From contig DSAV01000220.1 in NCBI GenBank assembly GCA_011046295.1, positions 1 through 6,660 of the forward strand: a DNA stretch of 6,660 bases, written 5' to 3'. The translations under genes were made by a program, and so were the position numbers. The notes under the pieces are model-generated. The model searched no databases. It saw only the letters and a list, made by a program, of their open reading frames with translations, and was not told where the DNA came from. This DNA comes from Deltaproteobacteria bacterium (GTDB lineage Bacteria; Desulfobacterota; Syntrophia; Syntrophales; Smithellaceae). Below are positions 1-6,371 of the stretch, piece after piece (the first letter of the stretch is position 1; the number at the start of each line of letters is the position of its first letter).

Positions 1-1
1 G

Positions 2-2320
2 ATAAAGATAACAGGTTTTGAAAACAACGTTCGCGTTGAATCGCGGATTCTGGAGGAGCGCATACAAAAAGCGGTTTCTGAAGGTTTCCGTCATATCGAA
101 GTTACCGCTTACGGCCAGCACGGCATCGGCGGACGCCTTTGGCGCGCCGGAAGCGGGCCGATAAAGATGAATATTCTGGGAACCTCCGGTCAAAGGGTTG
201 GTTCCATGGGATTTGCCGGCACGTTGATTGAAGTTTTCGGTCCCGCTTCGGATGATGTCGGCTGGCTTAACGCCGGAGCGGATATTATCGTGCATGGTGA
301 TGCGACCAACGGCACTGCCAACGCTATGGCGCAGGGTAAAATCTACATCGACGGAGATATCGGCGCGCGCGGCATGACCATGACCAAACACAACCCCCGT
401 TTTGAGCCTCCCGAGCTGTGGGTGATGGGCAAAGCGGGCGATTCCTTTGCCGAGTTCATGGCCGGTGGCGTCGCTGTTATTTGCGGCGTGGGCGCGTCAG
501 AAGAAAAAAACGTTTTAGGTTATCGTCCTTGTGTCGGTATGGTGGGAGGAAAAATATTTTTCCGTGGAAATCAAAGTTCCTACAGCGAGGCCGATGCCCG
601 GCTGATTAGCGATTTACCCGATGAAGAATGGACATGGCTTAGAAAAAATCTCAAAGTATTTCTGCAGGCAACCGGCAAGCAATATCTGTATGGCGAGCTT
701 TCCGCTAAACGCTCCGATTGGCAACTTTTACTCGCCCTCAAGCCTTATGAAAAAAACGGACGCCAGCTTAAATTGATGTCTGTATACAAAAAGGAAGTCT
801 GGGAAAACGAACTGGGCGTCGGAGGCTTAATCGGCGATTTGACCAGTGGAGACCGCGCGCCCATCGGTGTAGTTACCACCGGCGAGTTGCGCCGTTATGT
901 TCCTGTTTGGGAGAATGAAAAATATCTGCCTCCCTGTCAGGCGCACTGCCCCACGGGTATTCCCGTGCGCAAGAGATGGGAGCTCATTCGTAAAGGGAAG
1001 ATTGAGCAAGCCGTTGATTTGGCGCTTCGCTATACCCCTTTTGCGGCGACAGTCTGCGGGTATCTTTGCCCGAATCTGTGCATGCAAAACTGTTCGCGCC
1101 AAATTGTTCATTTGCCTGCCGTCGATGTTCGCGTTCTGGGCAAGGCGTCTCTGGAAGCCAAAGAACCGCAAAGAGAGCCGGCCACCGGCAGAAAAATAGC
1201 GATTATCGGCGGAGGGCCCGCGGGACTTTCCGTGGCCTGGCAGTTGTGGCTGGCCGGGCACGAACCGGAGATTTTCGAAAGCAAAAAGCAACTGGGCGGA
1301 AAGATTGTCGAGACGATTCCCAAAAGCAGAATTCCCGATGATGTTTTTACTCAGGAGATAGGAAGGTTTACAAAAAATATTGGTCATATTAACCTGGACG
1401 CGGCCCTGACCAGGGATAAATTCAAAAAACTGAAAAGCGATTTTGATTTTATCGTTATTGCCTCCGGAGCGGCGAAACCGCGCCAGCTTCCGATTGAGGG
1501 CATGGAAAGGACGGTAGCGGCGCTGGATTTCTTAAGGCAGAGTAAACTCGACAGCGCGAAGGTTGGCGAAAATGTGGTGATTATCGGCGCGGGCAATGTA
1601 GGGTGCGATGCCGCGGCGGAGGCCGCCCGTCTGGGCGCTAAAAGCATTACGCTGATTGATGTCCAGCAGCCGGCATCTTTCGGTCCGGAAAGGCGCGGTG
1701 CGGAAGCCGCAGGTGCCAAATTTCTTTGGCCGCGAGCTACCAAGGCCGTCAAAAAAACCGGCGTGGAACTGACGGATGGCGAACTTTTGCCCGCGGATAC
1801 AGTAATCGTGGCCGTGGGTGATTTGCCGGATTTATCTTTTTTGCCTCAGAACATCGTCACGAAAAACGGATTTATCGCGGTTAATGAAAACTTCCGCACC
1901 AGTGATGAACAGATTTTCGCGATCGGCGACACGGTTAAACCGGGTTTGCTTACCGAAGCCATCGGCGCTGGTCGCACTGCAGCGGCCGCTATCGATAATA
2001 TTCTGAAGGGAAGATTCGAAACCTACGATAAGCTTCCGGTGATTGATTTTCAGCGCGTGAAAACACAGTACTTTGATACGCGGGAAGGCGAAGTTCTTGA
2101 TGTAAAATCCTGCGCCGCGCAGTGCGCATCCTGCGGCGCCTGCCGGGATTGCGGATTATGTGAGGCAATCTGCCCGCAGACGGCGATTGCGCGAAAAGCA
2201 ATTGGTGAAGATTCTTATGAATATGTTGTTGATGCCGAGCTTTGCACCGGCTGTGGTTTTTGTGCCGGCGCCTGTTCCACCGGCGTTTGGGTACTTGTGG
2301 AAAATGCACCTTTAGAATAA
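2..2320 (+). CDS. Fused glutamate synthase GXGXG / GltD-like FAD-NAD(P)H oxidoreductase / ferredoxin-domain protein (5' partial)
   Basis: The frame is open from base 2, so the start lies upstream; 772 residues are visible. The ATG at 167 falls inside the first domain and is not the start. Seen, in window residue numbers: a GXGXG beta-helix domain (about 5-190) with repeated G-x-I/V-x-G-x turns and the AYGQHGIGG segment; an N-terminal Fe-S module of the GltD/DPYD type with Cys 312, 316, 352, 356, 360 and 364; an FAD Rossmann motif GGGPAG (403-408); an NAD(P)H Rossmann motif GAGNVG (529-534); the second FAD motif IGDT (641-644); and a C-terminal double [4Fe-4S] domain (Cys 714/717/720/724 and 748/751/754/758). 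In known glutamate synthases these modules deliver electrons from NAD(P)H or ferredoxin to the FMN site that makes glutamate from 2-oxoglutarate and glutamine-derived ammonia. The class-II amidotransferase and FMN synthase domains are absent here and are inferred to lie upstream as separate genes. It is cytoplasmic, with no signal peptide or membrane segment seen. The donor cannot be fixed from sequence. The GXGXG fold also occurs in formylmethanofuran dehydrogenase subunit C, but the GltD module and adjacent glutamine synthetase favour GOGAT. Confidence 0.88.
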   Translation: MKITGFENNVRVESRILEERIQKAVSEGFRHIEVTAYGQHGIGGRLWRAGSGPIKMNILGTSGQRVGSMGFAGTLIEVFGPASDDVGWLNAGADIIVHGDATNGTANAMAQGKIYIDGDIGARGMTMTKHNPRFEPPELWVMGKAGDSFAEFMAGGVAVICGVGASEEKNVLGYRPCVGMVGGKIFFRGNQSSYSEADARLISDLPDEEWTWLRKNLKVFLQATGKQYLYGELSAKRSDWQLLLALKPYEKNGRQLKLMSVYKKEVWENELGVGGLIGDLTSGDRAPIGVVTTGELRRYVPVWENEKYLPPCQAHCPTGIPVRKRWELIRKGKIEQAVDLALRYTPFAATVCGYLCPNLCMQNCSRQIVHLPAVDVRVLGKASLEAKEPQREPATGRKIAIIGGGPAGLSVAWQLWLAGHEPEIFESKKQLGGKIVETIPKSRIPDDVFTQEIGRFTKNIGHINLDAALTRDKFKKLKSDFDFIVIASGAAKPRQLPIEGMERTVAALDFLRQSKLDSAKVGENVVIIGAGNVGCDAAAEAARLGAKSITLIDVQQPASFGPERRGAEAAGAKFLWPRATKAVKKTGVELTDGELLPADTVIVAVGDLPDLSFLPQNIVTKNGFIAVNENFRTSDEQIFAIGDTVKPGLLTEAIGAGRTAAAAIDNILKGRFETYDKLPVIDFQRVKTQYFDTREGEVLDVKSCAAQCASCGACRDCGLCEAICPQTAIARKAIGEDSYEYVVDAELCTGCGFCAGACSTGVWVLVENAPLE

Positions 2321-2331
2321 ATAATTATATT

Positions 2332-2336
2332 AAGGA
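2332..2336 (+). promoter_or_regulatory. Ribosome binding site deciding the glnN start
   Basis: AAGGA lies 11 nt before the ATG at 2348. The alternative ATG at 2336 overlaps this motif and has no usable Shine-Dalgarno sequence of its own, so 2348 is preferred. The spacing is somewhat long, so the start is probable rather than certain. Confidence 0.5.
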
Positions 2337-2347
2337 TGGTAAATATC

Positions 2348-4516
2348 ATGAAAAAGACGAACCAAATTATCGCGGCGGAAAGGGAATACAAAATTGAAAA
2401 GGAGAAATTCGTAGCGGTATCGCAGTATTTCGGTGAAGACACCTTCAGCCATAAGGTGATGAAAGAGAAGCTTCCCAAGGATGTTTTTAAAAAGATAATG
2501 GAAGCGATAAATGAGGATACCCCGCTGGACGCGGAAATGGCCAATGTAGCGGCGCATGCGATGAAGGAATGGGCGCTGGAGAAAGGCGCTACTCATTTTG
2601 CTCACTGGTTTCAGCCGATGACGGGAATTACGGCGGAAAAACACGACGCGTTTGCCGATCCCGTCGGGCCGGGGGAAGTAATTGAGAGATTTTCGGGCAA
2701 GCAACTGGTGCAGGGCGAGCCGGACGCTTCGAGTTTTCCTTCGGGGGGAATCCGGGCCACGTTTGAGGCGCGCGGTTATACCACCTGGGACATGTCATCG
2801 CCCGCTTTTATCAAGAGAAACGGCATTTCGACGACCCTTTGCATTCCGACCGCGTTTATTTCCTATACCGGACAGGCCCTCGACAAGAAGACTCCTCTTT
2901 TGCGCTCCATCCGCACTTTAAGCAAAAGCGCCGTGTCTATGCTCAAGCTTCTCGGCGTGAAAGATGTGAAAAAGGTATTTTCCAACCTCGGGCCCGAGCA
3001 GGAATATTTCCTGATCGACATGGATTATTACTATAAGCGTCAGGATTTGGTGCTGGGAGGCCGGACGGTGGTCGGCGCTCCGCCGGCGAAGGGGCAGGAG
3101 CTGGAAGATCAGTATTTCGGCAGCATTAAGGAACGCGTGTCCTCTTTTATGCACGATGTGGAAGAGGAGCTTTTTAAACTCGGCATTCCCGCCAAGACCC
3201 GCCATAATGAAGTCGCGCCCAGCCAGTATGAAATCGCGCCAGTTTATGAAGAAGCCAATCTGGCCATCGACCACAATCAGCTGGTGATGGAAACGCTGCG
3301 TTCCGTGGCCAAGAAACACCATATGGCGGCGCTTTTGCATGAAAAACCGTTTGCCAAAATCAACGGTTCCGGCAAGCATGTCAACTGGTCGATGTCGGAC
3401 AATAACGGCAATAATCTTCTTAATCCCGGCTCCACGCCGCAGGACAACATTCATTTTCTGGTATTTCTGATTGCGACCGTGCGCGCCGTATATAAACACG
3501 CGGATGTTCTTCGCGCCTCCGTTGCCTCATACGGCAACGATCATCGCCTGGGCGCCAACGAAGCGCCACCGGCGATTATTTCCGTATTTTTAGGTGAACA
3601 ATTAACACAAATCCTGGAATGTATCGAAAAGGGCACTGTTACCAAAGCTACTAACGCGGAAATAATCGATCTGGGAATTTCGTCGCTTTATCAGGTGAGC
3701 AAGGACAATACCGACCGCAACCGGACATCGCCTTTCGCCTTCACCGGAAACAAGTTTGAATTCCGCGCGGTGGGTTCTTCCCAGTCTATTTCCACGCAGA
3801 TTATCGCGCTTAACACCATAGTCGCGGAAAGCATCGATGAGCTGGCGGAAAAAATAAAGGCGAAAGGCGGCAACATAAATAAAGCTGTTTTTGAAGTTCT
3901 GAGCGAAGAAATCAAAGAAATAAAGCCGGTTCTTTTCAACGGTGATAATTACAGCAAGGAATGGGGCAAGGAAGCGGCCAAAAGAGGCCTGCCCAATGAA
4001 AAAACAACACCCTCCGCGCTCAGAGCGTTGGTCACGGAAAAAGCGCTGAGCCTTTTTGAAAAGTATGAGGTGCTCTCTCGTGTAGAACTTAAATCACGCT
4101 ACCTGATTCATCTGGAGCGCTACATGAAGGACATGGAAATTGAAATTAAGTGCCTCCATAATATCTGCATGAATCAGATTATTCCGGCGGCGGTGAGCTA
4201 TCAGAGGAGACTTGCCGGCGCGATTAACGCCACAAAAGAGGCGCTCGGCAGCGCGGCAGTTGTTTCTTCCCAGATTGAACTTTTGAAGAAGGTCATGGAC
4301 CTGATCAACAACGTTTATGCCACGGATAAGGAAATTCAGGCCAGAGTGGATGCGGCCTGCGCCATCCATGACGAACAGAAGAAAGCCGAGATGCTGAGCT
4401 CCAAAGTCAAACCAAAGATGGATGAGATGCGTGAATACGTGGACGCGCTGGAAGTTTTGGTAGATGACGAAATCTGGCCTCTGCCGAAATTCTGGGAGAT
4501 ATTGTTCATTAATTAA
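2348..4516 (+). CDS. glnN: Glutamine synthetase type III (GSIII)
   Basis: Predicted cytoplasmic ligase: glutamate + NH3 + ATP gives glutamine + ADP + Pi. The protein is 722 residues from the ATG at 2348 (726 from 2336). This matches the roughly 700-730 residues usual for GSIII and is far longer than GSI (about 450-470). Seen: the GSIII N-terminal signature ATFEARGYTTWD (137-148); the catalytic beta-strand NLGPEQEYFLID (213-224) with metal-binding Glu; NEVAPSQYEIAP (287-298); HEKPFAKINGSGKHVNWS (331-348), the ATP/glutamate-binding segment; NDHRLGANEAPPAI (397-410); and DRNRTSPFAFTGNKFEFR (about 455-472). After about residue 560 comes the long, charged, probably helical C-terminal region typical of GSIII. 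No GSI-type adenylylation loop (NLYDLPPEE-like) was seen. It follows the GOGAT gene by 27 bp, so the two are probably co-transcribed as a GS-GOGAT unit. No promoter could be recognised in that short gap. Identification is firm; the exact start is less so. Confidence 0.96.
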   Translation: MKKTNQIIAAEREYKIEKEKFVAVSQYFGEDTFSHKVMKEKLPKDVFKKIMEAINEDTPLDAEMANVAAHAMKEWALEKGATHFAHWFQPMTGITAEKHDAFADPVGPGEVIERFSGKQLVQGEPDASSFPSGGIRATFEARGYTTWDMSSPAFIKRNGISTTLCIPTAFISYTGQALDKKTPLLRSIRTLSKSAVSMLKLLGVKDVKKVFSNLGPEQEYFLIDMDYYYKRQDLVLGGRTVVGAPPAKGQELEDQYFGSIKERVSSFMHDVEEELFKLGIPAKTRHNEVAPSQYEIAPVYEEANLAIDHNQLVMETLRSVAKKHHMAALLHEKPFAKINGSGKHVNWSMSDNNGNNLLNPGSTPQDNIHFLVFLIATVRAVYKHADVLRASVASYGNDHRLGANEAPPAIISVFLGEQLTQILECIEKGTVTKATNAEIIDLGISSLYQVSKDNTDRNRTSPFAFTGNKFEFRAVGSSQSISTQIIALNTIVAESIDELAEKIKAKGGNINKAVFEVLSEEIKEIKPVLFNGDNYSKEWGKEAAKRGLPNEKTTPSALRALVTEKALSLFEKYEVLSRVELKSRYLIHLERYMKDMEIEIKCLHNICMNQIIPAAVSYQRRLAGAINATKEALGSAAVVSSQIELLKKVMDLINNVYATDKEIQARVDAACAIHDEQKKAEMLSSKVKPKMDEMREYVDALEVLVDDEIWPLPKFWEILFIN

Positions 4517-4526
4517 TAAATTTTTC

Positions 4527-4559
4527 TGATGGAGGAGGCAAAAAATGTCTCCTCCATCA
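4527..4559 (+). terminator. Strong hairpin after glnN, candidate transcription terminator
   Basis: TGATGGAGGAG (4527-4537) is perfectly complementary to CTCCTCCATCA (4549-4559). The stem extends inward by a G-T wobble, C-G and A-T, giving about 14 bp closed by an AAAAA loop (4541-4545). It starts 10 nt after the glnN stop. No T-run follows on the + strand, so it is not a textbook intrinsic terminator. It could terminate less efficiently or protect the glnN mRNA 3' end. TTTTT (4521-4525) lies on the upstream side, so on the minus strand the stem is followed by A residues and not by a T-run. Confidence 0.55.
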
Positions 4560-4565
4560 TAGATG

Positions 4566-4594
4566 TTGACTCTGTAAGTGAAAAAAGATAGAAG
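4566..4594 (+). promoter_or_regulatory. Candidate sigma70 promoter for carA-guaA
   Basis: TTGACT (4566-4571) matches the -35 consensus at five of six positions. After a 17-nt spacer, TAGAAG (4589-4594) is a weak -10 match. An A-rich stretch lies in the spacer. Its position just after the glnN hairpin and about 60 nt before carA is sensible. The weak -10 keeps confidence low. Confidence 0.35.
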
Positions 4595-4601
4595 CGCCTG
4601 C

Positions 4602-4611
4602 CCTTTAAAGG
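4602..4611. other. Small palindrome in the carA leader
   Basis: CCTTTAAAGG is a perfect 10-bp palindrome located about where transcription from the candidate promoter would begin. The flanks allow only short alternative stems (TGCC 4599-4602 with GGCA 4610-4613). It could be an operator or chance. I do not recognise it as a known regulator site, and it is too small for a riboswitch. The rest of 4517-4653 shows nothing further apart from the hairpin and promoter listed separately. Confidence 0.2.
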
Positions 4612-4653
4612 CAACATAAAAAACCTTCTTTTCAGATGGAGATAAATATTTTA

Positions 4654-5796
4654 ATGCCCCTCTTAAATAAGCAACGCCGGGCGATTCTGGTTCTGGAGGA
4701 CAAAAATGTTTTCGAAGGTTTTGCTTTCGCGGGGGAGGGCGAAACCCTGGGCGAGGTCGTCTTCAATACCGGCATGACCGGTTATCAGGAAGTAATCACC
4801 GATCCTTCCTATAAAGGCCAGATTGTCGCGATGACCTATCCGCTAATGGGCAATTACGGTATCAACAATGAAGATATGGAATCGGCGGGCATCCATCTGG
4901 AAGGGTTTATCGTGCGGGAGTATCAACCGCACCCCAGCAACTGGCGGATGACCAAAAGCCTCAAATCTTTTCTCGAAGAAAGTGGAAAAATAGGCATGGA
5001 AGGCATCGATACGCGCGCGCTTACGCGACGTTTGCGTCTAGCTGGTTCCATGAAAGGCATTATCTCCACTGTGAGCTTTAATGTGGATGAACTCTGGGAA
5101 AAAGTTAAGGCGTATCCGGGCCTGGTCGGACGCGATCTGGTGCGAGAAGTGTCCTGCCAAAAGCCCTATCTTTGGTCAAGCGGCGCGCCGCGGGCGGATA
5201 AAATCCCCGCGAAAAAATCAGCAAAAAACCCGCGCGTGGTCGTTATCGACTGCGGCGTGAAATACAATATCTTAAGATTGTTGGAGAAAAACGGCTGCGA
5301 GGTGGTTGTCCTGCCTGCGGCGACGAGCGTCAAAGACGTTCTTTCTTATAATCCGGACGGTGTTTTACTATCCAACGGCCCCGGTGATCCGGCGGCGCTT
5401 CCGTATATTGTTGCCACCGTCCGCGAAATTTTAGGCAAAAAACCTGTATTCGGCATTTGTCTGGGGCACCAGATTATCGGCCAGGCCATAGGCGGTTATA
5501 CCAAAAAATTAAAGTTCGGCCATCACGGTATCAATCAGCCGGTAAAGGATCTGGAGACAGGCCGGGTGGAGATTACCTCTCAGAATCACGGCTTTGTCGT
5601 CGTGCCGGAATCGGTGGAAGGGAAAGCTAAAAAAACATTTACCAATCTCAACGACGCGACATCGGAAGGCATAAAGTTTGGCACAGCCATGAGCGTGCAG
5701 TATCATCCGGAGGCCGCGCCCGGGCCGCGCGACACGGAATATCTATTCGGGGAATTTGTCGCCATGATAAATAAACACAAGAGGGAAGCGTTGTGA
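4654..5796 (+). CDS. carA: Carbamoyl-phosphate synthase small (glutaminase) subunit CarA
   Basis: CarA hydrolyses glutamine and channels ammonia to CarB, which makes carbamoyl phosphate for pyrimidine and arginine synthesis. From the ATG at 4654 the protein has 381 residues, essentially the E. coli length, and the nucleophile falls at Cys269, the same number as in E. coli. This supports 4654 over the in-frame ATG at 4636, which has no Shine-Dalgarno sequence; GGAG at 4638-4641 could serve 4654, though with a long 12-nt spacing. Seen: the CPSase small-chain N-domain (AILVLEDKNVFEG, then GEVVFNTGMTGYQE and DPSYKGQIV); a Lys/Ala-rich linker near residues 180-195; and a class I amidotransferase domain with LSNGPGDPAALP, FGICLGHQ (Cys269) and QYHPEAAPGP (His351, Glu353). 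The catalytic triad is intact. The stop overlaps the next start by 4 nt, implying translational coupling with the GMP synthetase gene. carB does not follow directly and must be elsewhere, possibly beyond the window. Confidence 0.95.
   Translation: MPLLNKQRRAILVLEDKNVFEGFAFAGEGETLGEVVFNTGMTGYQEVITDPSYKGQIVAMTYPLMGNYGINNEDMESAGIHLEGFIVREYQPHPSNWRMTKSLKSFLEESGKIGMEGIDTRALTRRLRLAGSMKGIISTVSFNVDELWEKVKAYPGLVGRDLVREVSCQKPYLWSSGAPRADKIPAKKSAKNPRVVVIDCGVKYNILRLLEKNGCEVVVLPAATSVKDVLSYNPDGVLLSNGPGDPAALPYIVATVREILGKKPVFGICLGHQIIGQAIGGYTKKLKFGHHGINQPVKDLETGRVEITSQNHGFVVVPESVEGKAKKTFTNLNDATSEGIKFGTAMSVQYHPEAAPGPRDTEYLFGEFVAMINKHKREAL
5781..5785 (+). promoter_or_regulatory. Ribosome binding site for the GTG start of guaA
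   Basis: GAGGG inside the carA 3' end sits 7 nt before the GTG at 5793. That GTG overlaps the carA TGA (5794-5796). The site supports a GTG start, and the N-terminus read from it (ILIIDFGSQYNQLIARRVRE) matches the beginning of class I amidotransferase domains of GMP synthetases. Confidence 0.6.
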
Positions 5797-6368
5797 TTCT
5801 GATTATTGATTTCGGCTCACAGTACAATCAGCTTATCGCCAGACGCGTGCGCGAGCATCAGGTTTATTGTGAAATCGAGCCACCCGGTATCAGCATCGAG
5901 GCCATAAAAGAACTCGCGCCTGAAGGCATTATTTTATCCGGCGGTCCGGCGAGCATCTACGCCAAGGGCGTGCCGCGCGTGGATCGCGCCATATTTGAGC
6001 TGGGCATTCCGATTCTGGGCATTTGCTACGGCATGCAGTTTATGATGGAAACTCTGAGCGGCAAAGTCATTGGATCCAAAAAGCGCGAATACGGCTTTGC
6101 CGAACTTAATATAAAAGAGAAAAGCGGAATTTTCGCAAGTGTGGAAACAAAAACCCCCTGTTGGATGAGCCACGGCGATTCCATTGGTGAACTTCCACCG
6201 GGGTTTGTTGCCACGGCCTCCACCGATAACACACCGGTGGCGGCAGCCGAAGATCCCTTTCGGCGTTTTTACGGCCTGCAGTTCCATCCGGAAGTGGCGC
6301 ATACCAAAGAAGGAAAGAAAATGCTCGTCAACTTTCTTTTTGATATCTGCCGCTGCGAAAAATCCTGA
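5793..6368 (+). CDS. guaA: GMP synthetase, glutamine amidotransferase domain/subunit
   Basis: Class I glutaminase that supplies ammonia for conversion of XMP to GMP. The product is 191 residues from a GTG start, matching only the N-terminal half of bacterial GuaA (usually a single chain of about 510-525 residues). Seen: the start motif IDFGSQYNQLIARRVRE; LSGGPASIY; the nucleophile elbow GICYGMQ with Cys78; SHGDS; and QFHPEVAHT with His165 and Glu167. The triad is complete and the domain is intact through FLFDICRCEKS. It ends at TGA (6366-6368). Only TCG separates that stop from an in-frame ATG opening the ATPase domain, so both halves lie in one reading frame. The domain sequence looks bacterial. 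It could act as a separate subunit, as in archaeal two-subunit GMP synthetases, or be the front half of a gene carrying a nonsense change or sequence error. It overlaps carA by 4 nt. Confidence 0.92.
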   Translation: MILIIDFGSQYNQLIARRVREHQVYCEIEPPGISIEAIKELAPEGIILSGGPASIYAKGVPRVDRAIFELGIPILGICYGMQFMMETLSGKVIGSKKREYGFAELNIKEKSGIFASVETKTPCWMSHGDSIGELPPGFVATASTDNTPVAAAEDPFRRFYGLQFHPEVAHTKEGKKMLVNFLFDICRCEKS

Positions 6369-6371
6369 TCG

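Noticed and set aside
167..169. ATG at 167 as start of the first gene
   Set aside because: The same frame is open back to base 2 and encodes more of the GXGXG domain (including AYGQHGIGG), so this Met is internal.
827..1387. Minus-strand open frame of 186 codons opposite the GltD-like module
   Set aside because: It lies fully within a gene with clear conserved motifs, and its translation shows no recognisable domain. It is a shadow of codon bias on the opposite strand.
2321..2347. A sigma54 or other promoter for glnN
   Set aside because: The gap is only 27 bp, AT-rich, and lacks GG-N10-GC spacing or -35/-10 boxes. Co-transcription with the upstream gene is simpler.
2918..3499. Minus-strand open frame of 193 codons opposite glnN
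   Set aside because: It is fully antisense to the catalytic core of GSIII and has no recognisable motif in its translation.
4563..4653. A riboswitch or attenuator in the carA leader
   Set aside because: Only short stems are possible around 4596-4613, no T-run follows, and no known aptamer core was recognised.
6366..6368. TGA read as Trp by a variant genetic code
   Set aside because: carA ends in TGA exactly where the next gene begins with overlapping GTG, and reading through it would give out-of-frame protein. All clear Trp positions in the window use TGG.
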